43,123 nt of DNA from Balneolaceae bacterium (GCA_007694095.1 RECI01000151.1:1-43123); one strand, 5' to 3'. Numbered from the stretch's first letter, positions 17,158-26,395 are shown. The notes: generated from the sequence alone by a model not told the origin. Made by a program: numbers and translations.

Positions 17158-18696
17158 ATGGCTGATAAATTAAAAGAAACGATGCCATCCAATGATGTAA
17201 ACGGTACTCCGAAACCTTCTTCACCGAATGCGGATACGGCTGAACAGATTACCATGTTATGGGAATACAGTCCCGCACCCGAGAGCAGCGAACATATCAG
17301 CATATCCGATAAATATCATCACTTTATTGGCGGGGAATGGGTACATCCTGAAAAAGGCCGGTATATGACAACCATCAATCCGGCCACAGAAAATAAACTG
17401 GCAGAATTTGCCGAAGGAACTTCTGAGGATGTTAAACGTGCTGTAAAAGTTGCCCGTAAGGCTTATGAGAAATCCTGGTCAAACCTTTCGGGAAAAGAGC
17501 GCGGTAAATATATCTTCCGCCTTGCCCGTATGATCCAGGAAAAAGCAAGAGAGCTTGCAATTATCGAATCGATGGATGGAGGAAAACCTATCCGTGAATC
17601 GCGTGATGTAGATGTGCCACTGGCTGCCGCGCACTTTTTTTACTATGCCGGCTGGGCCGACAAACTTGGTTATGCCTTCCCGGGAAGAAAAGCTGATCCG
17701 CTTGGAGTTTGCGGGCAGATTATCCCCTGGAATTTTCCACTACTGATGCTTGCCTGGAAAATTGCTCCTGCACTTGCTACGGGAAATACCGTGGTGTTAA
17801 AACCGGCTGAAACCACTCCCCTTACAGCACTCAAGTTTGCAGAAATCTGCATGGATGCCGGTTTGCCCGATGGTGTGGTAAATATCGTAACTGGAGCCGG
17901 CCAAACAGGTGCTGCTATAGTAAATCATCCGGATGTGGATAAAATTGCATTTACAGGATCCACTGAAATCGGGAAAATCATTCAAAAATCCATTGCAGGT
18001 ACAGGGAAAAAATTTACACTGGAACTTGGCGGCAAAGGACCCTTGATAATTTTTGAAGACGCACCTATTGACCAGGCTGTTGAGGGTATTATAAACGCCA
18101 TATTCTTTAACCAGGGTCATGTATGCTGTGCCGGTTCCCGCTTGCTTGTGCAGGAAGGAATTTCAGAAAAGCTTATCAAAAAACTGAAAGACCGGATGGA
18201 AACCCTCATAATCGGCGATCCGCTTGACAAAAATACAGATATCGGAGCAATTAACTCCAGGTCGCAGTATGAACGTATTATGAAATACCTTGAAACCGGC
18301 AAAAATGAGGGAGCTGAAATGTACCAGACTTCCGGTTCATTGCCGGAGAATGGATATTTTTGCCGGCCTACATTATTTACAGGGGTAAGCCAGAGCAACC
18401 GGATTGTACAGGAAGAAATTTTTGGCCCGGTACTCACCATTCAAACCTTCCGTACGCCGGATGAGGCCATCGAAAAAGCAAATAATACACCATATGGTCT
18501 TGCAAGCGGTATCTGGACAGATAAAGGATCAAAAATATTCAAGACCGGCCAAAAAATAAGGTCAGGTGTGATGTGGGCCAATACCTATAACAAGTTTGAC
18601 CCCACTGCCCCATTCGGAGGATATAAAGAAAGCGGACTTGGACGTGAAGGCGGCCTGCATGGGTTATATCCCTATGTAAATCTTACTCCTGTGTAA
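17158..18696 (+). CDS. Aldehyde dehydrogenase (catalytic)
   Basis: NAD(P)-dependent aldehyde dehydrogenase, 512 residues, complete. It shows the cofactor/oxyanion Asn in IIPWNFP (N192), LKPAETTPL, the Rossmann GSTEIG, the general base E289 in LELGGKGP, the catalytic Cys323 in NQGHVCCAGSR, and EEIFGPVL. About 55 extra N-terminal residues, low in complexity, precede the domain. It sits between deoC and a truncated second dehydrogenase-like gene. Its likely substrate is the acetaldehyde made by DeoC; together with the next gene it resembles ALDH16 split in two. Confidence 0.95.
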   Translation: MADKLKETMPSNDVNGTPKPSSPNADTAEQITMLWEYSPAPESSEHISISDKYHHFIGGEWVHPEKGRYMTTINPATENKLAEFAEGTSEDVKRAVKVARKAYEKSWSNLSGKERGKYIFRLARMIQEKARELAIIESMDGGKPIRESRDVDVPLAAAHFFYYAGWADKLGYAFPGRKADPLGVCGQIIPWNFPLLMLAWKIAPALATGNTVVLKPAETTPLTALKFAEICMDAGLPDGVVNIVTGAGQTGAAIVNHPDVDKIAFTGSTEIGKIIQKSIAGTGKKFTLELGGKGPLIIFEDAPIDQAVEGIINAIFFNQGHVCCAGSRLLVQEGISEKLIKKLKDRMETLIIGDPLDKNTDIGAINSRSQYERIMKYLETGKNEGAEMYQTSGSLPENGYFCRPTLFTGVSQSNRIVQEEIFGPVLTIQTFRTPDEAIEKANNTPYGLASGIWTDKGSKIFKTGQKIRSGVMWANTYNKFDPTAPFGGYKESGLGREGGLHGLYPYVNLTPV

Positions 18697-18739
18697 ACAG
18701 CTACTGTATATAGATAACTACTTTTCAAATTATTCAGGC

Positions 18740-19603
18740 ATGACAGATCGAATTGAAGTTTTAAAAACCTACAAAACATACATCGGCGGTAAATTTCCCA
18801 GAAGTGAGTCGGAACGAACCTATCCGGTCTCCGATTCTAAAGGCAATCTTATTGCCAATGCGTGCCGTTGCACCAGGAAAGATGTTAGAGAGGCTGTAGT
18901 GGCCGCACGTGCTTCGTTTGATGGCTGGCAAGGCCGTTCAGCGTACAACCGGGGGCAAATCATCTACAGGATTGCTGAAATTTTGGAAGGGCGCAAAAGC
19001 CAGTTTACCGAAGAGCTTGAACGTACCGGGACAAAAACAAAAAATGCTGTTACTGAGGTTGAATCTGCAATAGACAGGCTGATTTATTATTCCGGATGGA
19101 CAGACAAAATAAGCCAGGTATTCGGGACAATAAATCCCGTTGCGAGTTCTCACTTCAATTTCAGTGTACCTGAACCAAGTGGTATTGTTGGTATTATCGC
19201 CCCTGATGACTCCCCCCTTCTGTCAACTATTTCTTTATTGGCGCCAGTTCTATGTGGGGGAAATACCTGCGTTATTATAGCTTCTGAAAAAAATCCACTT
19301 CCGGCTGTCAGTTTTTCCGAAGTACTGCATGCGTCTGATGTCCCGGGCGGCGTTGTAAATATACTCTCGGGCTACCGGAATGAACTGGTTGATTCACTCA
19401 CCAGCCACATGGATGTAAATGGAATTCTCAATGCAGTAAACGATGAAAATATTGTGAAACTTACAGAAGAAAACGGATCTATAAACATTAAAAGAGTGTA
19501 CCATTACACAGCTGAAAACTGGCTGGACGAGATCCACGAATCTCCATATATCATCCATCCGTTTCTTGAAATCAAAACAACATGGCATCCCGTAAGCTCT
19601 TAA
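18740..19603 (+). CDS. Non-catalytic aldehyde dehydrogenase-like protein (split ALDH16 second half)
   Basis: A 287-residue protein homologous to the N-terminal, NAD-binding part of aldehyde dehydrogenases (YIGGKFPRSESERTYPV, YNRGQIIYRIAEIL, PEPSGIVGIIAPDDSPLL). It stops after the cofactor region, with no GGKG glutamate and no catalytic cysteine. The usual PWNFP is PDDSP, and the cofactor-binding lysine region is altered. The frame is clean, so this looks like a kept gene, not decay. Fused ALDH16 proteins carry a full first domain and a shortened, inactive second one. Here the same two parts are adjacent genes 43 nt apart. Confidence 0.85.
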   Translation: MTDRIEVLKTYKTYIGGKFPRSESERTYPVSDSKGNLIANACRCTRKDVREAVVAARASFDGWQGRSAYNRGQIIYRIAEILEGRKSQFTEELERTGTKTKNAVTEVESAIDRLIYYSGWTDKISQVFGTINPVASSHFNFSVPEPSGIVGIIAPDDSPLLSTISLLAPVLCGGNTCVIIASEKNPLPAVSFSEVLHASDVPGGVVNILSGYRNELVDSLTSHMDVNGILNAVNDENIVKLTEENGSINIKRVYHYTAENWLDEIHESPYIIHPFLEIKTTWHPVSS

Positions 19604-19616
19604 TTGAATCTAAGGA

Positions 19617-20231
19617 ATGAAGAAAGTTATCTATATATCGATATTGATTCTGTTTGTGGGAATCGGCTGCGCTACCACAGAAACTGTTTCTGAGGAGCCT
19701 GAACGTCCGATTTTTGAAATTGATGCAGAAATTGCCGAAGCCTATATCATCAGGGAAGAGGAAATGGATGAGTATGAACTTTTTTTGGCTGAAAACCGAA
19801 GTTACCTTTCCGACAGATTTGCCACACTGGAGCAGGATATTCCTGATATTTTTTTACGGGAGGTTGCAAGAGAGGAACGTGAAATTGATCCTTATGCCGG
19901 ATTCCGGGTTCAGATACTATCCACAAGAAGTGTTGCAGAGGCAGATTCAGTCCGCGATGATTTCCGCGCATGGGCTAATGAAAGATTAGATGGTTATGAA
20001 GCCGAGGCGTACATTTATTTTCGACAACCAAATTACAGGGTTCGTACCGGAGATTTTCGCGACCGTGATACTGCCATAGAATTCTCGAGAATTGTGAAAA
20101 ACCGGTACCCGGAAGCCTGGGTGGTACACGACAGGATAGAGCCGCAAAACGTCCCCTCCGACACCACCGTCATCAGGCTGAGGGAAAGAAGAGAACTGCA
20201 GCGAATTGAAATCGAATTCGATATTGAGTGA
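19617..20231 (+). CDS. SPOR-domain lipoprotein
   Basis: A 204-residue exported lipoprotein. The signal peptide MKKVIYISILILFVGIGC ends in a lipobox with the modified Cys at 18. After an acidic linker and a helical region comes a SPOR domain (about 93-170, GFRVQILSTRSVAEADSV to AWVVHDRI), which binds denuded peptidoglycan glycans at division sites. A charged tail ends the protein. It follows the dehydrogenase pair by 13 nt but has no evident metabolic link to it. Confidence 0.88.
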   Translation: MKKVIYISILILFVGIGCATTETVSEEPERPIFEIDAEIAEAYIIREEEMDEYELFLAENRSYLSDRFATLEQDIPDIFLREVAREEREIDPYAGFRVQILSTRSVAEADSVRDDFRAWANERLDGYEAEAYIYFRQPNYRVRTGDFRDRDTAIEFSRIVKNRYPEAWVVHDRIEPQNVPSDTTVIRLRERRELQRIEIEFDIE

Positions 20232-20565
20232 TTCTTTCGATTTTTATCGGCTATACCACTATTCCAATGGATTGGGTTCCAGGCTTGCGCCCGTTTAATG
20301 GCCGCCGGCGGGCCGTTGACTTGATATGGAACAGAGTACACGTAAATTTTCAGGGGGGGATAAACTGAAAAAAAACCGTATGCTTCAGCTGACGGATTGA
20401 AAAGCTCAGCAAATAACTCCCCTTTTTAAAGGGGGTTAGGGGGGCTTTAGGATATATATGAGACGTTGCCGAGGGGTTTCCGAAAGGATTTTTTTATATG
20501 TAAAACTTCGTCTAAGTCATCCCCTGCTATTTTACTTGCGCACTGCACTCTAATGAATCTGAAAA
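20232..20565. other. Gene-free spacer with G/C hairpins
   Basis: This 334-nt region lies between convergent genes. It contains a GC-rich inverted stretch near 20295-20315 (GGCCGCCGGCGGGCC) and a CCCC-T5-A3-GGGG hairpin near 20418-20436 with a following G run, a type of intergenic repeat seen in many bacteria. Either could end transcription of the SPOR or ychF genes. No coding sequence is supported. Confidence 0.5.
20418..20446. repeat. CCCCTTTTTAAAGGGGG hairpin
   Basis: CTCCCCTTTTTAAAGGGGG folds into a short stem and is followed by TTAGGGGGGC. The motif resembles common dispersed intergenic hairpins; only one copy is evident in this window. Confidence 0.45.
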
Positions 20566-21660
20566 TCATACATTAAAACGAAATAGCATCACATCTCCAT
20601 CATTAACTACGTACTCTTTACCCTCTTGCCTCATTTTACCTGCTTCTTTTGCAGCTTTTTCTGACCCCAGTTCCGTGTAATCCCTGAATGAAATGGTTTC
20701 GGCACGTATAAAACCTTTTTCAAAGTCTGTGTGGATTACCCCTGCGGCCTGCGGTGCTTTTGTCCCTTTTGTAATGGTCCAGGCACGCACTTCTTTTGGG
20801 CCGGCCGTAAAATAGGTGATAAGACCCAGGTTTTCGTAGGCTCCCCGTATCAGCCTGTCGAGGCCAGACTGATTTACACCAAGTTCTTCCAGGAAGAGTT
20901 CTTTTTCATCAGGTTCAAGTTCAGCAATTTCAGCTTCAATTTTTGCACAGAACATCACAAGACCGTCGTTGAATTCATTTGCAATTTTTTTCACTAACTC
21001 TACATATGCATTACCTGTGTTAAGTTCATGTTCAGCAACATTACAGGCATACAATACCGGCTTTTCTGACACAAGAAACAAATCTTTAAACACATCTTTT
21101 TCATCCTGTTCCGCTTCAAACACACGGGCTGTTTTGCCCGATTCAAGGTGAGCTGCCAGTTTTTCGGCAACCAAAAGGCTGGCAGCAATTTTTTTATCAC
21201 CGCTTTTAGCCTCTTTTTTCAGTTTATCGACCCTTTTTTCAATCGATTCAAGATCTTTCAGTATCAGTTCATCTTCGATAATCCTGATATCACGTTCCGG
21301 GTCAACAGAACCTTCCACATGGATAATATCATCATCATCAAAACAACGTACTACATGAACAATTAAATCCACTTCCCTGATGTGAGATAAAAAAGCATTC
21401 CCCTTACCTTTTCCCTCTGACGCACCTTTGACGAGCCCAGCTATATCCACAAACTCAATGGTAGCGGGAATGGTACTTTTGGGCTGAACCAGCTTTGTGA
21501 GCAGATCGAGGCGCGGATCGGGCACTGTCACAAGCCCGATATTCGGGTCTATGGTACAAAAGGGGAAGTTAGCCGATTCTGCCCCGGCATTACTTAGCGC
21601 ATTAAAGAGTGTTGATTTGCCGACATTAGGCAAACCAACTATACCACATTTTAAATTCAT
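20566..21660 (-). CDS. ychF: Redox-regulated ATPase YchF (OLA1 family)
   Basis: Universally conserved P-loop NTPase of the Obg family that prefers ATP and binds ribosomes. The 364-residue, full-length protein has the P-loop GLPNVGKST at 9-17, the [10 protein letters not shown] switch region, [16 protein letters not shown], a coiled-coil insertion ([17 protein letters not shown]), and the C-terminal TGS domain ending [19 protein letters not shown]. It stands at the end of a leftward group with the phosphatase and nusB, 56 nt from the former. Confidence 0.97.
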   Translation of the reverse strand: MNLKCGIVGLPNVGKSTLFNALSNAGAESANFPFCTIDPNIGLVTVPDPRLDLLTKLVQPKSTIPATIEFVDIAGLVKGASEGKGKGNAFLSHIREVDLIVHVVRCFDDDDIIHVEGSVDPERDIRIIEDELILKDLESIEKRVDKLKKEAKSGDKKIAASLLVAEKLAAHLESGKTARVFEAEQDEKDVFKDLFLVSEKPVLYACNVAEHELNTGNAYVELVKKIANEFNDGLVMFCAKIEAEIAELEPDEKELFLEELGVNQSGLDRLIRGAYENLGLITYFTAGPKEVRAWTITKGTKAPQAAGVIHTDFEKGFIRAETISFRDYTELGSEKAAKEAGKMRQEGKEYVVNDGDVMLFRFNV

Positions 21661-21716
21661 TCTTAAAGTCTGAGATTGTTGAAGAGATAGTTGATATTAT
21701 TAACAGCAAACTGTTG

Positions 21717-22379
21717 TTAATCCAGTGAATTTTGTTCAATGAATTGTTGCTCGGGAAGCAGTACTGCAGTTAGTTTGCCGTAGCCCAGCTCGGTATAAAC
21801 GCAGCCTGTATCGATACCAATCATTTTATTTTTCCTGATTGGATATGGGCGGGGAGTGTGTCCAAATACAACGGTTTTTTCCCATGGAACATCAAAAGCG
21901 TTCAGATGATCTCTGCCCCAAAGAAAAAAGTGCTCTGCAGATGGATCGTCTTTACTTTGCTCAATTGTTTGGTGAGGTGGTACTCCTGCATGAACAAAAA
22001 AATAATCTTTTGTATCATAGTATAAAACTGTGTCGAGATAAAAATCAAGATGCTCAACGGGGAGATCTTGTGGTCTTCGAATATTATTGTAAGATTTCAG
22101 TGTACTCCCGCCGCCATTGTAAATCCAGTTTTCCAGCTCATTTCCTGAGATAGCGTCCAGTAACATTTGTTCATGGTTGCCCCTGAGAAAAATACACTCC
22201 CTGTCGTAGCGTACATCCAAAAGAAAATCAATCACATCTTTAGAGGATGGCCCCCTGTCGATATAATCTCCGATAAAAACATGGGTAGCATCTTTATACG
22301 GCTTAAGCCTGGTCCACAAAGTTTTTAACGAACGAACACAGCCGTGAATATCCCCAATTGCTACTATTTTCTTATCCAT
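21717..22379 (-). CDS. PPP-type metallophosphatase
   Basis: A 220-residue phosphoesterase of the PPP/PrpA-ApaH group. All metal-site motifs are present: GDIHG (9-13), FIGDYIDRGPSS, FLRGNHEQML, FVHAGVPP, and VVFGHTPRP near the end. It may act as a serine/threonine phosphatase or a diadenosine-tetraphosphate hydrolase. The small size and DIHG/DYIDRG pattern favour the protein phosphatase group, but the substrate cannot be read from sequence. It begins 3 nt after nusB ends, so it is co-transcribed with it. Confidence 0.9.
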   Translation of the reverse strand: MDKKIVAIGDIHGCVRSLKTLWTRLKPYKDATHVFIGDYIDRGPSSKDVIDFLLDVRYDRECIFLRGNHEQMLLDAISGNELENWIYNGGGSTLKSYNNIRRPQDLPVEHLDFYLDTVLYYDTKDYFFVHAGVPPHQTIEQSKDDPSAEHFFLWGRDHLNAFDVPWEKTVVFGHTPRPYPIRKNKMIGIDTGCVYTELGYGKLTAVLLPEQQFIEQNSLD

Positions 22380-22382
22380 TAA

Positions 22383-22844
22383 CTAACGGTTAGAGGCTTC
22401 AATTAGTCCTCTTCCTTTTTTCTTAATTCTATTTTCCTTTTTCAGGCTTGACAACACTGCGTCAAGAATGCCATTTACAAAATTACCGCTTTTTCTCGTT
22501 GAGTAATCTTTTGCCAATTCGATCGCTTCGTTGATGGTAACTTTTGCAGGTATATCATCAAAATAGAGCAATTCAGTTATGGCCATTCTCAGTAACAGTT
22601 TATCAATTACTGCAAGCCTGTCAACATTCCAATTGTCAATGTGCTGGCCAATAATCTGGTCGAGCTCATCTGTATGATCTGCTGTAATAAGAAGCAATTT
22701 TTCGGCAAACCTTATTCCGTCAATATCATTTTTCAGCAAAAATTTGATTATGTGTTGAGTAGCCTCCTGCGTAGAATTTTTTCCAATTTCTACGGCATAG
22801 ATGGATTTAAGTGCAGCTTCGCGGGCAGCTCTGCGGTTTTGCAT
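22383..22844 (-). CDS. nusB: Transcription antitermination factor NusB
   Basis: NusB binds boxA RNA with S10 and supports rRNA antitermination. The 153-residue all-helical protein begins MQNRRAAREAALKSIYAVE, where the family pattern RR-AR-AL-LY is clear, and contains VDRLAVIDKLLLRMAITELLYFD, typical of the C-terminal half, and the NEAIELAKDYS motif. Length is normal. It is first in the leftward unit nusB-phosphatase-ychF and is divergent from the tRNA-Val gene. Confidence 0.95.
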   Translation of the reverse strand: MQNRRAAREAALKSIYAVEIGKNSTQEATQHIIKFLLKNDIDGIRFAEKLLLITADHTDELDQIIGQHIDNWNVDRLAVIDKLLLRMAITELLYFDDIPAKVTINEAIELAKDYSTRKSGNFVNGILDAVLSSLKKENRIKKKGRGLIEASNR

Positions 22845-22929
22845 GAAAAATAAAAGACTGTCAAAATTTATAAAGGTCTGTAAGTTACGAAGCTTTCCCT
22901 TCAGCCGAAAGAACGAAGTTTACTGAATG

Positions 22930-22961
22930 TTGCGATTCAACCGGAAGCATTGCTATATTTG
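22930..22961 (+). promoter_or_regulatory. Bacteroidota-type promoter of tRNA-Val
   Basis: TTG at 22930-22932 and TATATTTG at 22954-22961 match the -33 TTG and -7 TAnnTTTG consensus, with a 21-nt spacer. The expected transcript start lies only a few bases ahead of the tRNA at 22972. This is the clearest promoter in the window. Confidence 0.7.
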
Positions 22962-22971
22962 ATCATTGCAC

Positions 22972-23045
22972 GGGTTCATAGCTCAGTTGGTTAGAGCGCC
23001 ACGTTGACATCGTGGAGGTCGGCAGTTCGAATCTGCCTGAACCCA
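22972..23045 (+). tRNA. tRNA-Val (anticodon GAC)
   Basis: A full cloverleaf is visible: acceptor GGGTTCA/TGAACCC, D stem GCTC/GAGC, anticodon stem CCACG/CGTGG with loop TTGACAT, and T stem GGCAG/CTGCC with loop TTCGAAT. The anticodon GAC reads GUC and GUU valine codons. The 3' CCA is not encoded (ACA follows), so it is added after transcription. It is a single tRNA with no neighbours of its kind. Confidence 0.97.
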
Positions 23046-23179
23046 CAGGTATAACCACCCTCTATAGCTTTAAAACGTACATTTTACAAAACACTCCTTT
23101 CCTGATTTACGGTCAATATTCGCAATATCAGGCAGGATAAGATCACCTGCCTGCCATCCCCTCCCGCTTGATTTGTCAG
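23046..23179. other. Spacer after tRNA-Val with an 8-bp hairpin
   Basis: CAGGCAGG at 23129-23136 pairs with CCTGCCTG at 23146-23153 around a 9-nt loop. No T run follows, so this is not a typical intrinsic terminator. No open frame of note. Confidence 0.5.
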
Positions 23180-23918
23180 TTATGGAACTTCCAAAACATC
23201 ACGTTCATCGATTACACTCACAGAAAGAATATCTCTCTTAATAAGACTGAGAGTATAGAATTCAATTACCACATTGCGTGGGTAGTTGTAATAATACTGC
23301 AAGCCTGACCCATGATATTTATCGTTTTCTCAGTCAGTACATTCTCACTTAAAATATATTTCCCCCTGTTATATAGATGATATGAAAACAATAATGCATT
23401 TTGAGATGGAATTTTATTTGGTCTTCAATACGCATCAGTAATAGCCGGCATCCCTTTGAATCATGTGGAATCTTATTCTGCCCATAAAATGACTCGCCAG
23501 CTTCTTCATCTCGTGAGCTCTGGATTCAATTAAATGTTCTGATTCCTGTATCGATGCCAATATCCTCGATAACTCTGCTATATTATAACACACAAAAAGT
23601 CTATGATTGAATCATTCTTTATAAAACGTTCCTCTAGGACTAAATGGCATAATTTACGATAAACAAATTTGCAGACCACAGAACTCCATTCTGACCCAGT
23701 TTGATGTATGTAAATATGCCCGGGGGAATTCCAATAAAAAAATGCCAAGATTGTTTTTACCTCAGTCCAATGGGTAATTTCTACAGCCTGATTAAAAAAG
23801 TTTTCGGATGATCCAAGTTAATGAAATGTAATTTATCGCCTATCATAAATTCATCTGGCAATCTCACGATTATATCTCCAGAGAGAACTATTTCAGATTC
23901 CAGTTTGATTAATCCCAT
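23180..23918 (-). pseudogene. Multiply frameshifted pseudogene of unknown function
   Basis: No long frame survives, but on the minus strand five protein-like pieces follow each other in shifted frames. The first starts at the ATG at 23918 (MGLIKLESEIVLSGDIIVRL) and runs about 43 residues. It is followed by a piece around KTILAFFYWNSPGHIYIHQ, one around AELSRILASIQESEHLIESR and HFMGRIRFHMIQRDAGYY, one around NKIPSQNALLFSYHLYNRGK, and one ending SVIDERDVLEVP with TAA at 23182-23180. Together they would make about 245 residues. I do not recognise the family. The piecewise sense and amphipathic composition argue for a decayed gene and not random sequence. Confidence 0.55.
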
Positions 23919-24144
23919 GGCAATATTCTATAGATACATTGAAAGAATACAAAAAAAGTGCTTCCCGATTAGCTTATTGTGAATATTTCGCAGCATTATT
24001 TATAAGGTTACATAAATAAATGCAAGCAATTTTACATAACGGCCTGCGATTTGTGTTGCAGGAAGACCATTTTTGATGGTCAGTCATCTGTAAATATGAA
24101 CCGGTCTGCAGTTACCATTGTTATAAAGCAATTTTTATAGATTA
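23919..24144. other. AT-rich spacer
   Basis: No gene. A small perfect hairpin, GACCAT-TTTTG-ATGGTC, lies at 24065-24081. It separates the pseudogene from the inverted-repeat element. Confidence 0.5.
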
Positions 24145-24300
24145 TTTAACCCGGATTATTCACAACCTGGAAATCGCTTCGCTCGGAGCGCCTTTTTTTC
24201 TGGTAACTCAAATTTGGGCTACTCTATATTTCAAGTATGACTAATATTATCAATAACTTGATATTATAAAACTTTCTATTCGTGAATAATCCGGGTTAAA
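24145..24300. mobile_element. 156-bp MITE-like element with 19-bp terminal inverted repeats
   Basis: TTTAACCCGGATTATTCAC at 24145-24163 is exactly complementary to 24282-24300. The 118 nt between hold a GC-rich hairpin (CGCTTCGCTCGGAGCG) followed by CC and seven T, which could terminate rightward transcription. No transposase and no clear target duplication are seen. The right repeat supplies the last codon region and stop (GTTTAA) of the leftward DUF418 gene. It could be a miniature transposable element or simply a large terminator structure; the perfect long ends favour the former. Confidence 0.55.
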
Positions 24301-25555
24301 CAATCCTAATGTATGTACCCATCCGCCATAATTTTTCGAGGGGACCCATCTTATATTTCGCTAAATACCATTCACTAAAAAATACCTGAACCAAAAAAAT
24401 AAATAGAGCAAGTGGTAGTATGAAAATCGGTTCAAAGTGACCGATCCAACCCAATCCGTAGCCATAAAATATTGTGGTACAGATTACAGTTTGCAGAAAG
24501 TAGTTTGTAAGTGCCATACGTCCGACAGGTGCAAATCGATGCAGGAAGGCTGTAGCATTATTTTCTTCCAGACATTTCAGAATGAAACCACTGTAACCCA
24601 ACATCAACAGAGGCGCCCCGATTATGATACTATACATTTGAATCAGCATCCACAAATCAAAAATTACAGGGTCCTGATAATGGTAGCTTGTTGCGTAAAT
24701 AACGGAAAACATAATCCCAGCAATAAGTAGTTTCCACCTATGGGGGATAAACAGCGATCTCAACAATGTTGGGTTTTGTAACAGCCCTTTTCTGCCGATC
24801 AGAAAACCAAACAGGAAGATGGCAATGATAAATGGAATTCCCATGGGAGTAATAAACATACCCGTCCATGCAAGGCCAATTTCTTCACCTCTGTAAGCCA
24901 TCATTTCTGAGAAAGTTCCTGTTAAATAGACTTCATAACCACGAGCAAGCATATTAATAAATTCCTCATTCGCTTCCACAAAACCCTGCTTTATACCGCC
25001 CGCTACGTCGGGCATACTCATACCCCACATAATGAAGAATATGAGAAGAGTAAAAAACAGCAGAAAACCACCTGCAAAAACAACAATCCAAACCTTTATA
25101 GTTTTATCTGTTCTATATAAAAAAAGCATGATGATGATTCCTGAGATTGCATAAGGAGCAAGAATATCACCCGCCCAGAAAAACATAGCATGTATTATAC
25201 CGATCAAAAACAGAAGAAACATCCTGCGAAAGAATACACGTCTGATAGGCAAATCTTTAATTTTGAGGCGTTCTGTGAATATGTAGAATCCGAGACCAAA
25301 CAGAAAAGAGAATAGAGTAATAAATTTTCCTTCAAAAAATACCCGACTAAAAAAAAGAAAGGTCTGGTTATACCATTCTGTCCACATCTCGCTGCCTGCG
25401 ACAAGGATGGCAATAGGGTTAGAAAAAATGTAGAGGTTCACAACCAAAATACCGAAGAGTGCGATACCTCTTAAAATATCAAGATCGACAATTCTTTCAA
25501 CGGGCTTAACTGGTGCGGCAACCGTAGGTTCCGGCAGGATTTCAATTTTATTCAT
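24296..25555 (-). CDS. DUF418 family (YeiB-like) membrane protein
   Basis: A 419-residue polytopic inner-membrane protein. The N-terminal RIVDLDILRGIALFGILVVNL is the hallmark of the DUF418/YeiB family, distantly related to membrane acyltransferases. About ten hydrophobic segments follow. The C-terminal DUF418 block includes APVGRMALTNYFLQTVICT and LEKLWRMGTY. Function in the family is not established. The stop codon lies within the terminal repeat of the element at 24145-24300, so the last residues may have been changed by its insertion. Confidence 0.88.
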   Translation of the reverse strand: MNKIEILPEPTVAAPVKPVERIVDLDILRGIALFGILVVNLYIFSNPIAILVAGSEMWTEWYNQTFLFFSRVFFEGKFITLFSFLFGLGFYIFTERLKIKDLPIRRVFFRRMFLLFLIGIIHAMFFWAGDILAPYAISGIIIMLFLYRTDKTIKVWIVVFAGGFLLFFTLLIFFIMWGMSMPDVAGGIKQGFVEANEEFINMLARGYEVYLTGTFSEMMAYRGEEIGLAWTGMFITPMGIPFIIAIFLFGFLIGRKGLLQNPTLLRSLFIPHRWKLLIAGIMFSVIYATSYHYQDPVIFDLWMLIQMYSIIIGAPLLMLGYSGFILKCLEENNATAFLHRFAPVGRMALTNYFLQTVICTTIFYGYGLGWIGHFEPIFILPLALFIFLVQVFFSEWYLAKYKMGPLEKLWRMGTYIRIV

Positions 25556-25783
25556 AATTGAGCGTCATGATGATATGATAATAAAGTTCTGTTCTCCCAA
25601 ATACTGTGCAAATTGGTTAGTTGTTCTGTTTTATAAAGGCCTGCCATTTCAGCGGCGTGGCGATCATGTAGAAATATTAGCAATAAACGCTTTTACACGT
25701 CAGCAGGATACGAAGTACCTTGAAGCGTTATTCTTGGTTATAAAGTATTGATTATTAATATCGCTTTCAACATAATTTTCTCA

Positions 25784-26395
25784 TTAAAATCTCAATCCGA
25801 CAAGTACCTGTGGCACAAATATTACCATATCACCTATAAACTCGGATCTGGATTTGTCTTCCAGGCCCGGCCAGCGATGTTGTGCCCAAACGGGATGGCC
25901 CAGCCCTGGCTGCACGTTGAGTGAAAGGTTAAAAGGAAGGGCGAAGCGGTATCCTGCCCGGTACTCAATCCACAGCTCAAAACCTTTGTAGGTGCGTCCG
26001 TCAACGAATGATTCAAAATGGTTGTAAGCCGGCCACAGTTCAACTTCAAGATTAAAATTTCGCCAGAAATAGTAACGGTAACTGAGTGGAATAGTCCAGG
26101 CGTTAGACTGCCCCATTGGTACAACATCATCGTTTCTCCAGTTTTGAAAAGCGAAGCCAAAGCCGAGCTCGCTGTGTTCGGTTATATGGTATCCCGCCTT
26201 CACCATATAGATCCGTACAATCGGGAAGGTAAGGCTGGTTTCCACTGTCCACCTGCGGTCAATCTTAAACTGGTCAACATCTTCGGTTGCATCAATTAGT
26301 TGAGCAAATTCAGATTTTTCCAACAATGAATTTACGGCAAAAAGATCATTTGAAATCAAAACAACTAACAAAATAAAAATGAACATTGTTTTCAT
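25784..26395 (-). CDS. Predicted outer-membrane beta-barrel protein
   Basis: A 203-residue exported protein: a signal peptide (MKTMFIFILLVVLISNDLFA) is followed by alternating amphipathic, aromatic-rich strands and a final VLVGLRF with C-terminal phenylalanine, typical of outer-membrane barrels. No family name is certain. The ATG overlaps the stop of the preceding methyltransferase gene by four bases, so the two are translationally coupled. It may be a small porin-like or structural protein. Confidence 0.75.
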   Translation of the reverse strand: MKTMFIFILLVVLISNDLFAVNSLLEKSEFAQLIDATEDVDQFKIDRRWTVETSLTFPIVRIYMVKAGYHITEHSELGFGFAFQNWRNDDVVPMGQSNAWTIPLSYRYYFWRNFNLEVELWPAYNHFESFVDGRTYKGFELWIEYRAGYRFALPFNLSLNVQPGLGHPVWAQHRWPGLEDKSRSEFIGDMVIFVPQVLVGLRF

